Origin: DASRCB01 sp035653295
GTDB taxonomy: Bacteria > Acidobacteriota > Terriglobia > Bryobacterales > Bryobacteraceae
NCBI GenBank assembly: GCA_035653295.1
Contig: DASRCB010000161.1
Location: 1 to 25,189, forward strand
DNA length: 25,189 nt
Direction: 5' to 3'
Positions 16,709 to 24,375 of this stretch are shown here, one piece after another. Position 1 is the first letter of the stretch, and every line of letters begins with the position of its first letter. Position numbers and translations under genes: made by a program. The notes below the pieces were generated by a model that saw only the letters and a list, made by a program, of their open reading frames with translations, made no database searches and was not told the DNA's origin.

Positions 16709-19700
16709 ATGAAGGCGAATCGCGCACGCGTCGCATGTAATGTTGTTGTCCATATCACGATTTTGGCCGTCATCCTCTGCATGACGGTGCAGCGGGCCCG
16801 GGCGAACCTCGGCGCCCCGGACCTGGCGACAATGCAGGCGGTGGCCGCCCTGCCCGGCTGGAGCGCGGTTACTGGCTGGAATCCAGCCACGAATCCATGT
16901 CCTGACATAGGCGCGAACTGGAGCGGAGTTACCTGCGACGCGGGGCGGGTAACTACCATTGTCGTCGTCTGCGGGGCGCAGCAAATCAACGGGCCACTCC
17001 CTGACATCCTGGGGCAATTGACCGCGCTGACCTCTCTTGACCTGCGCAACTGCGGCATGACGGGTCCAATTCCCGATGCCTGGAGTACCATGACCCGGCT
17101 AACCAGGCTCCGATTAGATCCCAACGTGCTCACGGGCCCGGTGCCGAGCTGGCTGCCAAATCTGCCGAGCCTGGGCACTCTGGTGCTTGCGAATAACCTG
17201 CTTACCGGCCCAATGCCAGCGTTTCCAAACACCGTTGGCCTTGACGTCGATCTTGCGGGGAATTTCCTGACCCAGATCCCCGACACGTGGACCCAATTCA
17301 ACCGCAACGTTTCGTATAACTGCTACCCGTCGCTTCCCGCAACCTGCGACTCCCAGTCGCAGCAGAATACCTGCACTCCCAACCGCCAGGAATGTGCGGC
17401 CTCGGTGATGATCACGAAAGTCTCCGGTGACGGGCAATGGACCCAGGAGGGGACCACGTTCGCCAATCCGCTGGTAGTGTCGGTCACCGATCTGTCTTCG
17501 AACCCCGTTGCCGGCGTGACCGTGACCTTCTCCGGGGCGGGCATTGTCACCACGACGGCACAGTCGAACAGCAGCGGCGTGGCATCCGCCATGGTGCAGG
17601 CCAGCTCGACGGTGGGCGGCAATACCGTTACCGCCTCCACCGATCCCAATACCATGGTCACGTTCGGCCTGACTGCGGGCGATACGGCCGTTTGCAGTTC
17701 CACCTTCAGCGTGACGAGCACCAACGACGCCGGTCCGGGAACGCTGCGGCAGGCCCTGGCCGATGTGTGTCCCGGTGGGACAGTCGACCTGACCCCGGTT
17801 GCCGGGCAGACCATCGCTTTGTCCCAATCCGCCACCTCCTACAATTTCGGCGGCCGGCTGTATATCGGCGACAGCGTCAGCATCACCGGGGCCGGCGCAA
17901 CCATCAGCGGCAGCAATCTCACGCGCATCTTCTTTGTCCAGGGCGGTAATGTCAGGCTATCGAATCTGACGCTCGGAAACGGACTTGCCCAGGGCGGCGC
18001 TTCGCAGTACGGCGGATCGGGCGCGGGAATGGGCGGCGCCATTTTTCAGAACGGCGGCACACTGACCCTCAATCAGCTGACGCTGCTGAACAACCAGGCC
18101 GTGGGCGGCAGCCCGGACTCGATCGGCAACGGAGGGGGCGGCGGCTTTGGCGGAAATCTGACCGGCGGCGACCTGGGAGGGACGGGCGGAACCGGCGACG
18201 GCGCGGGGGGAATCGTTCAGGGCGTCGGCGGGGTCGGCGGTTTCGGCGGGGGAGGAGGCGCAGGGAGCTCTTTCACGCACAATGGCGGGAACGCGTACGG
18301 CGGAATTGGTGGTTTTGGCGGGGGCGGGGGCGGCGGTACAAGTATTAACGGTTCCGTGCTCATCAACAACGTTGAGGGCACCCCTGGCTACGGCGGAGGA
18401 TTTGGTACATCGCCGGCCGGCGGAGGCGGCGCGGGATTTGGCGGAGCTATTTTCGCCCGGGCCGGAACACTGAACCTCACCGGCGTCACCTTCACCGGCA
18501 ACACGGCGACGGCAGGCGCCGGCGCGCAGGCCAGAGGCGGCTCGCTGTTTATCTATGATGGCTCGCTGATCAACGGCGCGATCTTCGGCGGCGCGGTGGT
18601 GAACATCGACGCCACCACCACCTTCAGCGGCAGCGCCGCCGCCAATGCCGGCCAGGCCAGCGTCGGCTACTCCGGCGCGCCGTACAGCAATCAGGCCACG
18701 TGTCCCGGCGTGGATACGGCGGACATCTGCGGCGTGGTGTCGAACGTTTCCCTCGCCGGGCCATCATCGGCCAATCCCGGGACACAGTTCCCTGTGACTT
18801 ACAGCAGCGCTTCCGGCGGCACGCCGACTCTTTCCATCGCCTCTGGTCCGTGTTCGATTTCCGGCAGCAACGTTACGGTGAACGGGGCGAGCGGAACGTG
18901 CGTCGTCCAGGCGAGCTGGGCGGCCACCAGCGTGTATCCCGCGGCAACGCAGTCGCTCACGGTGAATATCGCGTCCGCGGCAACCTCGTGCGTTGCGCCC
19001 CCGGCAGGGCTCACGGCCTGGTACAAAGGCGAGGGCGACACCACCGATGTCACCGCCGAGTACAACGGAAGCGTGGGCGGCGATTTGGGCTTCGGCGCGG
19101 GTGAAGTGGGTCGTGCGTTCTCCTTCGATGGAACGCAGAGCCCGTACATGGCGATTCCGGTGGGCGCGTTTCCCGCGCAGCCGAGCCAGAGCCCGTTCTC
19201 GTTCGAAGGCTGGTTTAAGACCATCACCGGCGGCGTAATCCTGGGCGAGCAGACCGGCGTCGCGCCGTATGCAGGCGCCCCGAACGGCTGGACGCCGGCC
19301 ATCTACGTCGACACGAACGGCAAGCTCGAAACGGAGATGTTCTACACCGGCTCGCTGACTCCGATTGTCAGTTCGTATGCCGTGAACGATGGCGCCTGGC
19401 ATCACGTAGCGGTCACGTTCGATGGCTCGACGGAAACTGCCTATCTGGATGGCGCGGCGATCGGCAGCCAGGCGAACTACACCCAGGCGGCAAACGGATC
19501 CGGTGGTTTCTATTACCAACTGGGGACCGCCTTCGCGTTTAACTGGCCGAACACGAATGGCGGCTGGTTCACCTTTAACGGGCTGATCGATGAAGCCACG
19601 ATCTATTCCACGGCGCTGACCGCAAGTCAGGTGCAGAGCATTGCCTTCGCCGGGTCGAATGGGAAATGCGACACGTCGGCCATCTACTCCGGTAACAACC

Positions 19701-19759
19701 AGACGGGGGTCACCACACGAACGCTGCCGCTGCCGTTCATCGTGGGCGCCAATCGGTGA
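16709..19759 (+). CDS. Exported LRR/beta-helix/LamG mosaic protein, N-terminal part (gene split by frame change)
   Basis: 1016 residues. Signal peptide 1-32 (ends RARA). Residues 35-195 form a plant-type leucine-rich-repeat region: an LRRNT-like GWNPATNPCPDIGANWSGVTC cap reading, then LxxLTSLDL, MTGPIPDAW, NVLTGPVPSWL and NLLTGPMP repeats. A cysteine cap spans 205-229. Residues 231-327 are an invasin-like Ig domain (PLVVSVTD, NPVAGVTVTF). Residues 329-665 are a right-handed beta-helix with NDAGPGTLRQAL and long Gly-rich loops, closed by CPGVDTADICG. Then come an Ig-like domain, a LamG/concanavalin-like domain (761-985: GLTAWYKGEGD, FSFEGWF, WHHVAVTFDG, LIDEATIY) and the front half of another Ig domain that stops abruptly. 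The rest of that domain continues in the next frame, so this is probably the 5' half of one gene. The start is fixed by AGGAG and the promoter. Confidence 0.88.
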   Translation: MKANRARVACNVVVHITILAVILCMTVQRARANLGAPDLATMQAVAALPGWSAVTGWNPATNPCPDIGANWSGVTCDAGRVTTIVVVCGAQQINGPLPDILGQLTALTSLDLRNCGMTGPIPDAWSTMTRLTRLRLDPNVLTGPVPSWLPNLPSLGTLVLANNLLTGPMPAFPNTVGLDVDLAGNFLTQIPDTWTQFNRNVSYNCYPSLPATCDSQSQQNTCTPNRQECAASVMITKVSGDGQWTQEGTTFANPLVVSVTDLSSNPVAGVTVTFSGAGIVTTTAQSNSSGVASAMVQASSTVGGNTVTASTDPNTMVTFGLTAGDTAVCSSTFSVTSTNDAGPGTLRQALADVCPGGTVDLTPVAGQTIALSQSATSYNFGGRLYIGDSVSITGAGATISGSNLTRIFFVQGGNVRLSNLTLGNGLAQGGASQYGGSGAGMGGAIFQNGGTLTLNQLTLLNNQAVGGSPDSIGNGGGGGFGGNLTGGDLGGTGGTGDGAGGIVQGVGGVGGFGGGGGAGSSFTHNGGNAYGGIGGFGGGGGGGTSINGSVLINNVEGTPGYGGGFGTSPAGGGGAGFGGAIFARAGTLNLTGVTFTGNTATAGAGAQARGGSLFIYDGSLINGAIFGGAVVNIDATTTFSGSAAANAGQASVGYSGAPYSNQATCPGVDTADICGVVSNVSLAGPSSANPGTQFPVTYSSASGGTPTLSIASGPCSISGSNVTVNGASGTCVVQASWAATSVYPAATQSLTVNIASAATSCVAPPAGLTAWYKGEGDTTDVTAEYNGSVGGDLGFGAGEVGRAFSFDGTQSPYMAIPVGAFPAQPSQSPFSFEGWFKTITGGVILGEQTGVAPYAGAPNGWTPAIYVDTNGKLETEMFYTGSLTPIVSSYAVNDGAWHHVAVTFDGSTETAYLDGAAIGSQANYTQAANGSGGFYYQLGTAFAFNWPNTNGGWFTFNGLIDEATIYSTALTASQVQSIAFAGSNGKCDTSAIYSGNNQTGVTTRTLPLPFIVGANR

Positions 19760-22700
19760 CGTTCACCGTTGTGCCCAACAGTGGTGCGGGCGGCGCTTTC
19801 ACGCCCATCAGCGGCTTCCCCGCGCCCACGCTCAGCAACGGCAACACCGTGGCTGTGGTGAGCGTCGACTCGCAGGGCTATGCCACTTCCCCGCAGCTGA
19901 CGGCCAACTCGACCGCGGGATCGTTCACCGTGACCGCGAACGACGGTACGAACACGGAAGTGTTCAACGTCACCACCACGGCCTGCATCAGCAATCCGCC
20001 GGTCACGGCTCTGACCGATACTGGAGCGGCCGGCGAGCTGCGCGGCGCCGTCAACACCGCCTGCGCAGGCTCGACCATCGATCTGACCGCGCTCAGCGAG
20101 ACCATCACCCTGGGCAGCCGCATCCGCATCGACGATTTGCTGACCATTAACGGGCCGGGCGCGGGCACGCTGGCCATCGACGGCGGGGGTGTGACAAGGC
20201 TTTTCTTCATCGGCGGCGGCGCGGTATCCATCAACGACCTGACACTGCAGCACGGGCTCGGCAAGGGTGGCGACTCGGCGCTGGGCGGCGGCGCAGCGGG
20301 CATGGGCGGCGCAATTTTCCAGAATGGCGGCAACCTGCAGGTTTCCGGCGTGACCTTCCTCTCGAACACCGCACAGGGCGGCGGCCCCAACAGCGGACTC
20401 GGCGGAGGAGGTTTCGGTGGTAATGCGAACAACGGTGGCGGTCCTGGCGGCGATCTGTTCGGTATCGCGGGCGAGAATGCAGGCCCGGGCGCAGGCGGCA
20501 GCTACGACTCCGGAAACGGCGGATTCGGCGGCGGCGGCGCGTACGGTAGCAACGGTTCCGGGCGAGGGGGCTTTGGCGCCGGTGGTGGCGGCTCGTACAT
20601 CGGCTCCAGCGGAGGCCAGGGCGGTTTCGCAGCCGCCAACGGCACTGGGACCGGCGGTCACGGCGGTGCGGGAGCCGGGTTCGGCGGTGCGGTATTTCAG
20701 TACGCCGGCACGCTCGCGCTGACCAACGACACCTTCATGAATAACTCGGCTGTGGGGGGCACATTCCCGGGCGGCGGCGACGGCCAGGGCAAAGGTGGCG
20801 CGATCTTTATTTATGCCGACGCGGGCGCAACAGCCACCGCATCCGGCCTGACCTTCACCGGCAGCACCGCCGCGCAGGACGGCGTGCTGTCCACGGGCAG
20901 CAACATAGGCTCCTACTCCAGCGGGCTCTGCCCCGGCGCAGATACGGTCAACCTCTGCGGCATCCTGGGCCCGGTCACGGTCTCCATCACCGGCGGCAAC
21001 AACCAGCAGGTCTCTGCAGGCAGCGCCTTCAGTTCGCTGCAGGTTAAGGTCACCGATGGCGTGGGCAATCTGCTTTCGGGGATCGCGGTCACATTCACCG
21101 CTCCCGCCAGCGGGGCCAGCGGCACATTCAGCAACAGCACCAACACCATTACAGCGAGCACCGCCTCCGATGGAACGCTTTCGGAAGCCTTCACCGCCAA
21201 CAGCACCGCGGGCGGATATAGCGTGATCTTGACCGTCGCGGGCGTTGCTTCCGCGCCCTCGTTCTCGCTCACCAACGTCGGCTCGGCGACGGCCGTGCAG
21301 GCCGTTTCCCCGACCACAACCATCAGCGCTTTAGTGAACACGCAGTTCTCCGCGCCTCTGGTGGTAAAGGTGACCGACAGCAACAACAACCCGGTGAGCG
21401 GCGCCACGGTGACGTTCACCCCGCCAGTCTCGGGGGCCAGCGCGACCCTGACCAGCCCGGCGCCCACCGACGCCAACGGCGAGACAGGCGTGACGGCCAC
21501 GGCCAACGGCACGGCCGGCGGCCCGTATACCGTCACCGCCAGCGTGGCCGGCGGCAGCACGTCGGCGACGTTCAGCCTGACCAACACGCTGTCGGAGCAG
21601 CCGCCCACCATCGGGACCTATAATGCTCCGGCGGGAGGCCATGGAAGCTCTGGCCAGTTCCAGTTCCAGTTCTCCGATCCAAACGGGGCGGCCGACATCG
21701 CCCGTGCGTGGATGGTGTTCAACGCCAGCTTCTCGCCGTTGAACGCCTGCCAGGTGAGCTATATCGCTTCCGTCAACCGCTTTTACCTGCTGTCGGACGA
21801 CGGCACGCGCTGGGTGGGCTCGGTAGCCGCTGGCGGCAGCGGAACGCTGACCAACTCGCAGTGCACGCTGAACGCGGCCACCTCCACAGCATCGCCGTCG
21901 GGCAGCACGCTGACCGTAACCCTGGATCTGACGTTTACGCCCACGTTCGGTGGAACCAAGCAGGCGTGGGCCTACGTTCTGGACGGCGAAGGGGAGCACG
22001 CCGGCTGGACCGACGTGGGCGCGTGGACCGTGGGTCCCGGCGGTGAAGTAGCGCCGCAGTTGGGAACGGTGACGACGCCGGCGGGCGGCTTCGGCACGGG
22101 GGGCCAGTTCCAGTTCCAGTTCTCGGACGGCAACGGCGCGGCCGATATCGCGCGCACGTGGATGCTGTTCGGCAACAATTCTTCGCCGGCCAATGCGTGC
22201 CAGGTGAGCTATATCGCCTCGGTCGGGCGATTCTATCTGCTGGCGGATAACGGCAGCGGATGGGTCGGCTCGGTAATGGCGGGTGGCAGCGGGACCCTGA
22301 GCAACTCGCAGTGCACGCTGAAGGCGGCCACCTCAACGGCGGCCACGTCGGGCAACACGCTGACGGTCACGCTCGATCTGACGTTCACGGCGGGGTTCGC
22401 CGGAACGAAACAGATCTGGGGCTATGTGCTGGACGTGCCCGGACAACACGACGGGTGGCGGCAGATATCGAGCTGGATCGTGGGCAGCGGAGCGGAGCAA
22501 CCGCCGATGGTGGGCGCCCTGAGCGCGCCCGCGGGCGGATCGGGGAGCGGCGGCCAGTTCCAGTTCCAGTTCTCGGACCCCAACGGGGCGGCGGATATCT
22601 CGCGGGTGTGGATGCTGTTCAACTCCACGTTCACGCCGGTGAACGCCTGCCAGGTGAGCTACATCGCATCCGTCAACAGGTTCTATCTGCTCAACGACGC

Positions 22701-22938
22701 CGGCACGGCGAATGTGGGCTCGTCGCCCCCGGGCGGCGGCGCGCTGCAAAACAGCCAGTGCACGCTGAACGCGGTGACATCCACGGTGGCCTCATCGGGC
22801 AACACGATTACGGTAACGCTCGATCTGACATTCACCACGCCCGGCTTCGATGGGACGAAGCAGATCTGGGGCTATGCGCTGGACGGCGCGGGCCAGCACG
22901 GCGGGTGGACGCACGTGGGGAACTGGAACGTGCAGTAA
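19756..22938 (+). CDS. Mosaic protein, C-terminal part: beta-helix, Ig domains, three NAC/NSQC modules
   Basis: 1060 residues in the next frame, overlapping the previous stop by four bases (GTGA). It has no signal peptide and begins inside an Ig domain (VTFTVVPNSGAGG, ANSTAGSFTVTA), so it is most likely the displaced 3' half of the upstream gene, although reinitiation at the GTG is conceivable. Residues 77-392 are a second Gly-rich beta-helix (AAGELRGAV, GMGGAIFQNGG) closed by CPGADTVNLCG, a duplicate of the first one. Two invasin-like Ig domains follow (about 400-495 and 505-612). Residues 614-1060 are three modules of 150 residues with GQFQFQFSD, NACQVSYIASV, RFYLL, NSQCTL and a closing Trp. 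Read as one chain with the upstream part, it would be a surface protein of about 2080 residues. Confidence 0.85.
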   Translation: MTFTVVPNSGAGGAFTPISGFPAPTLSNGNTVAVVSVDSQGYATSPQLTANSTAGSFTVTANDGTNTEVFNVTTTACISNPPVTALTDTGAAGELRGAVNTACAGSTIDLTALSETITLGSRIRIDDLLTINGPGAGTLAIDGGGVTRLFFIGGGAVSINDLTLQHGLGKGGDSALGGGAAGMGGAIFQNGGNLQVSGVTFLSNTAQGGGPNSGLGGGGFGGNANNGGGPGGDLFGIAGENAGPGAGGSYDSGNGGFGGGGAYGSNGSGRGGFGAGGGGSYIGSSGGQGGFAAANGTGTGGHGGAGAGFGGAVFQYAGTLALTNDTFMNNSAVGGTFPGGGDGQGKGGAIFIYADAGATATASGLTFTGSTAAQDGVLSTGSNIGSYSSGLCPGADTVNLCGILGPVTVSITGGNNQQVSAGSAFSSLQVKVTDGVGNLLSGIAVTFTAPASGASGTFSNSTNTITASTASDGTLSEAFTANSTAGGYSVILTVAGVASAPSFSLTNVGSATAVQAVSPTTTISALVNTQFSAPLVVKVTDSNNNPVSGATVTFTPPVSGASATLTSPAPTDANGETGVTATANGTAGGPYTVTASVAGGSTSATFSLTNTLSEQPPTIGTYNAPAGGHGSSGQFQFQFSDPNGAADIARAWMVFNASFSPLNACQVSYIASVNRFYLLSDDGTRWVGSVAAGGSGTLTNSQCTLNAATSTASPSGSTLTVTLDLTFTPTFGGTKQAWAYVLDGEGEHAGWTDVGAWTVGPGGEVAPQLGTVTTPAGGFGTGGQFQFQFSDGNGAADIARTWMLFGNNSSPANACQVSYIASVGRFYLLADNGSGWVGSVMAGGSGTLSNSQCTLKAATSTAATSGNTLTVTLDLTFTAGFAGTKQIWGYVLDVPGQHDGWRQISSWIVGSGAEQPPMVGALSAPAGGSGSGGQFQFQFSDPNGAADISRVWMLFNSTFTPVNACQVSYIASVNRFYLLNDAGTANVGSSPPGGGALQNSQCTLNAVTSTVASSGNTITVTLDLTFTTPGFDGTKQIWGYALDGAGQHGGWTHVGNWNVQ
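21595..22938 (+). repeat. Three tandem 450-bp repeats encoding NAC/NSQC modules
   Basis: The segment encoding GQFQFQFSD starts at 21652, 22102 and 22552, an exact 450-bp period, and long blocks are nearly identical at DNA level (around QFQFQF, NACQVSYIAS, NSQCTLNA and LTVTLDLTF). The third copy is slightly shorter (SSPPGGGAL in place of the Gly-Ser stretch) and ends the protein. This is a recent in-frame tandem duplication and a likely site of copy-number change. Confidence 0.88.
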
Positions 22939-22948
22939 CCATCGCCGC

Positions 22949-23030
22949 AGGCAGTTCACCCAGAGCAGCATTTGCGCCACGCCGCGGCGTTTGTGCGGAC
23001 CGAGGTTCCGGGACATCGATGTGCTCGGAT
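22949..23030 (+). pseudogene. Decayed inverted copy of part of the carbonic-anhydrase-like gene
   Basis: This stretch matches the reverse complement of 23542-23622, within the nearby minus-strand carbonic-anhydrase-like gene. Identical blocks are 22949-22960 with 23611-23622, 22992-23013 with 23558-23579 (22 bp) and 23018-23030 with 23542-23554. The plus frame reads AVHPEQHLRHAAAFVRTEVPG against AVHHEEELRRAAECVRTEVPG of the intact gene, and a one-base insertion after that breaks the frame. Substitutions at codon level indicate an old paralog fragment. It forms a long inverted repeat with the intact gene, flanking the VOC pseudogene. Confidence 0.8.
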
Positions 23031-23038
23031 CCGACCGG

Positions 23039-23463
23039 TTACCCGATCTGCTCCGCGAGCTCGACGATGATACCCTCCGGGCCGCGGACGTAGCAGATGC
23101 GGTACCTGTCCTCGTACCGCTCCACCTGTCCCACGAGTTCCGCGCCGCGGGCTCGCAGGCCGGCAACGACGGCGTCGATGTCTCCCACGGCGAATGCGAT
23201 GTGGCGGATACCGGGCGTGTTCGCCGGTGCCGGCCGCTCCCCCGACGTTGACGGCGAGTGGAATTTCGTCAGCTCGAGTCGTCCATCGCGGTCCGGCGTT
23301 TCCATTATCGCGATGTCCGCCCCGTGAGGCCTGTGATGCGGTCCACCCAGCCGCCTTCCACGGTTGCCTCGCCCCGCAGTGCGAGTCCGAGCTCGACAAA
23401 GAATCCCGTCGCGGCGGCGAGGTCGTCAACCACGATCCCGACGTGCTCCATCCGTTTGAGCAT
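23039..23463 (-). pseudogene. VOC (glyoxalase/bleomycin-resistance fold) protein, frameshifted
   Basis: The first frame, from ATG 23463, reads MLKRMEHVGIVVDDLAAA, FFVELGLALRGE and WVDRITGL, then runs into a stop at 23310-23312. The second half continues one frame away as DIAIMETPDRDGRLELTKFHSP, HIAFAVGDIDAVV and YEDRYRICYVRGPEGIIVELAEQIG. Together they make one standard two-motif VOC protein of about 140 residues, including an HVGIVV strand and a closing EGIIVELAE metal-ligand region. The break fits loss of one base in a C4 tract at 23320-23323 (G4 on the coding strand). Members of this family bind a metal and act as epimerases, dioxygenases or isomerases; substrate unknown. It is the last gene of the minus-strand cluster, 28 bp after the carbonic-anhydrase-like gene. 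Confidence 0.85.
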
Positions 23464-23491
23464 GAGGTGTTCGATTATGCGTCTGCTGTAC

Positions 23492-23944
23492 TCACGTCGC
23501 GCTCAGGTCCACCGCCCACACGCCCTCAAAGTCCACCAGGTATCCGAGCACATCCATTCCCGGAACCTCGGTCCGCACACACTCCGCGGCGCGGCGCAAC
23601 TCCTCCTCGTGGTGAACTGCCTCCGCGCGCGCGTCGTTTGCAAATGCAGCAAGACCGCCGTACGCGCCGCAATCCGAATGCACCATCAGGATCACGCGCC
23701 TGGTTGCGTGCAGCTGCGCGGAAAGGCGGATCTGCTCCAGCACGAACTCGCGATCAGTGTCGCGCGCCGGCGATGCCAGGCATCGCGCTCCGCCGGCAAC
23801 CTTGATGACGTCGGTATTCACCACACCGCTGCGCTTCAGAAACTTCGAAAAAGCAAGATCAACTCGATGGTCGAAACACCACACCACCGCCGCATCGGCC
23901 ACATACGGCGCGGATGATGATTCGAAATGGAATACTTTTTTCAC
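23492..23944 (-). CDS. Small beta-carbonic-anhydrase-like protein
   Basis: 150 residues, shorter than typical beta-carbonic anhydrases (about 200). The zinc-site pattern is present: C23-F-D25-H-R27 (the CxDxR motif) and H89-S-D-C92-G (the HxxC motif), with an intervening VIKVAGGAR strand and a helix FVLEQIRLSAQLHA as in the family. This would give a Cys-His-Cys zinc site and the Asp-Arg dyad used in CO2 hydration. The truncated C-terminus (VLGYLVDFEGVWAVDL) leaves activity uncertain; such small homologues are usually uncharacterised. Start is GTG at 23944, four bases after the stop of the PhnB-like gene, with no clear Shine-Dalgarno, so translation is probably coupled. A decayed partial copy exists at 22949-23030. 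Confidence 0.78.
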   Translation of the reverse strand: MKKVFHFESSSAPYVADAAVVWCFDHRVDLAFSKFLKRSGVVNTDVIKVAGGARCLASPARDTDREFVLEQIRLSAQLHATRRVILMVHSDCGAYGGLAAFANDARAEAVHHEEELRRAAECVRTEVPGMDVLGYLVDFEGVWAVDLSAT

Positions 23945-23948
23945 GCCA

Positions 23949-24335
23949 TCACGCCAGTGGCTTTCCGATCTCCCAGTGATGCCCGAACGGATCCACCACC
24001 CGCCCCACCCGCCACCCGTATTCCTGGTCTGCGACCGGCCAGACCACGGTCGCGCCCGCGCCGACCGCCCGCGCGAACATGGCGTCCGGGTCCTCCGAGA
24101 TCAGCACCAGCCGCACCGTGCCGCCGCCCAGCGACTCCGGGCTGAAGTTCTTGTGCTCCGGCGACTCGTCCGCCACCCAGAAATCGGAATCGCCAACCGA
24201 CAACTGCGCCACCACCGCCCCGTCCGGTGCCTCGACTTTAAACGACTCCTGGGCGCCGAACGCGGCCTTGTAGAACTCGATCGCCTCAGCGCCGCGGCGA
24301 ACCGACAGCATCGGCGCGACGGATGTTTTCGTCAT
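23949..24335 (-). CDS. PhnB-like VOC family protein
   Basis: 128 residues from the ATG at 24335. It shows the single VOC domain of the PhnB/glyoxalase-like group: PMLSVRRGAEAIEFYKAAFGA at the start, VAQLSVGDSDFWVADESPE, a VRLVLISEDPDAMFARAVGAGA helix-strand, and a closing RVVDPFGHHWEIGKP with the typical metal-ligand region. A longer reading from 24413 would overlap the end of the upstream gene and adds a low-complexity, Cys-containing extension unlike the family, so I prefer the shorter start. No Shine-Dalgarno is obvious. Reaction unknown; many relatives are annotated as glyoxalase or bleomycin-resistance proteins without evidence. It lies 40 bp after the TIGR03437 gene and four bases before the carbonic-anhydrase-like gene. 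Confidence 0.87.
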   Translation of the reverse strand: MTKTSVAPMLSVRRGAEAIEFYKAAFGAQESFKVEAPDGAVVAQLSVGDSDFWVADESPEHKNFSPESLGGGTVRLVLISEDPDAMFARAVGAGATVVWPVADQEYGWRVGRVVDPFGHHWEIGKPLA

Positions 24336-24375
24336 TGATGAAAACGTACCATGCCGGCACGGCGGCGACGCGCTT

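Noticed and set aside
16399..17307. Minus-strand frame of 302 codons between bactofilin and the LRR region
   Set aside because: Opposes a well-supported promoter, Shine-Dalgarno and LRR coding sequence, and has no recognisable motif.
19730..19760. Programmed ribosomal frameshifting between the two halves of the mosaic gene
   Set aside because: No X-XXY-YYZ slippery heptamer, no obvious downstream structure, and the split Ig domain is missing residues, which points to a deletion.
19684..20661. Minus-strand open frame of 325 codons
   Set aside because: Ala-rich shadow of the Gly-rich beta-helix coding sequence; no family signature.
21595..22938. CRISPR-like array
   Set aside because: The only regular repeats are 450-bp coding units without spacers; no short direct repeats or cas genes are present anywhere in the window.
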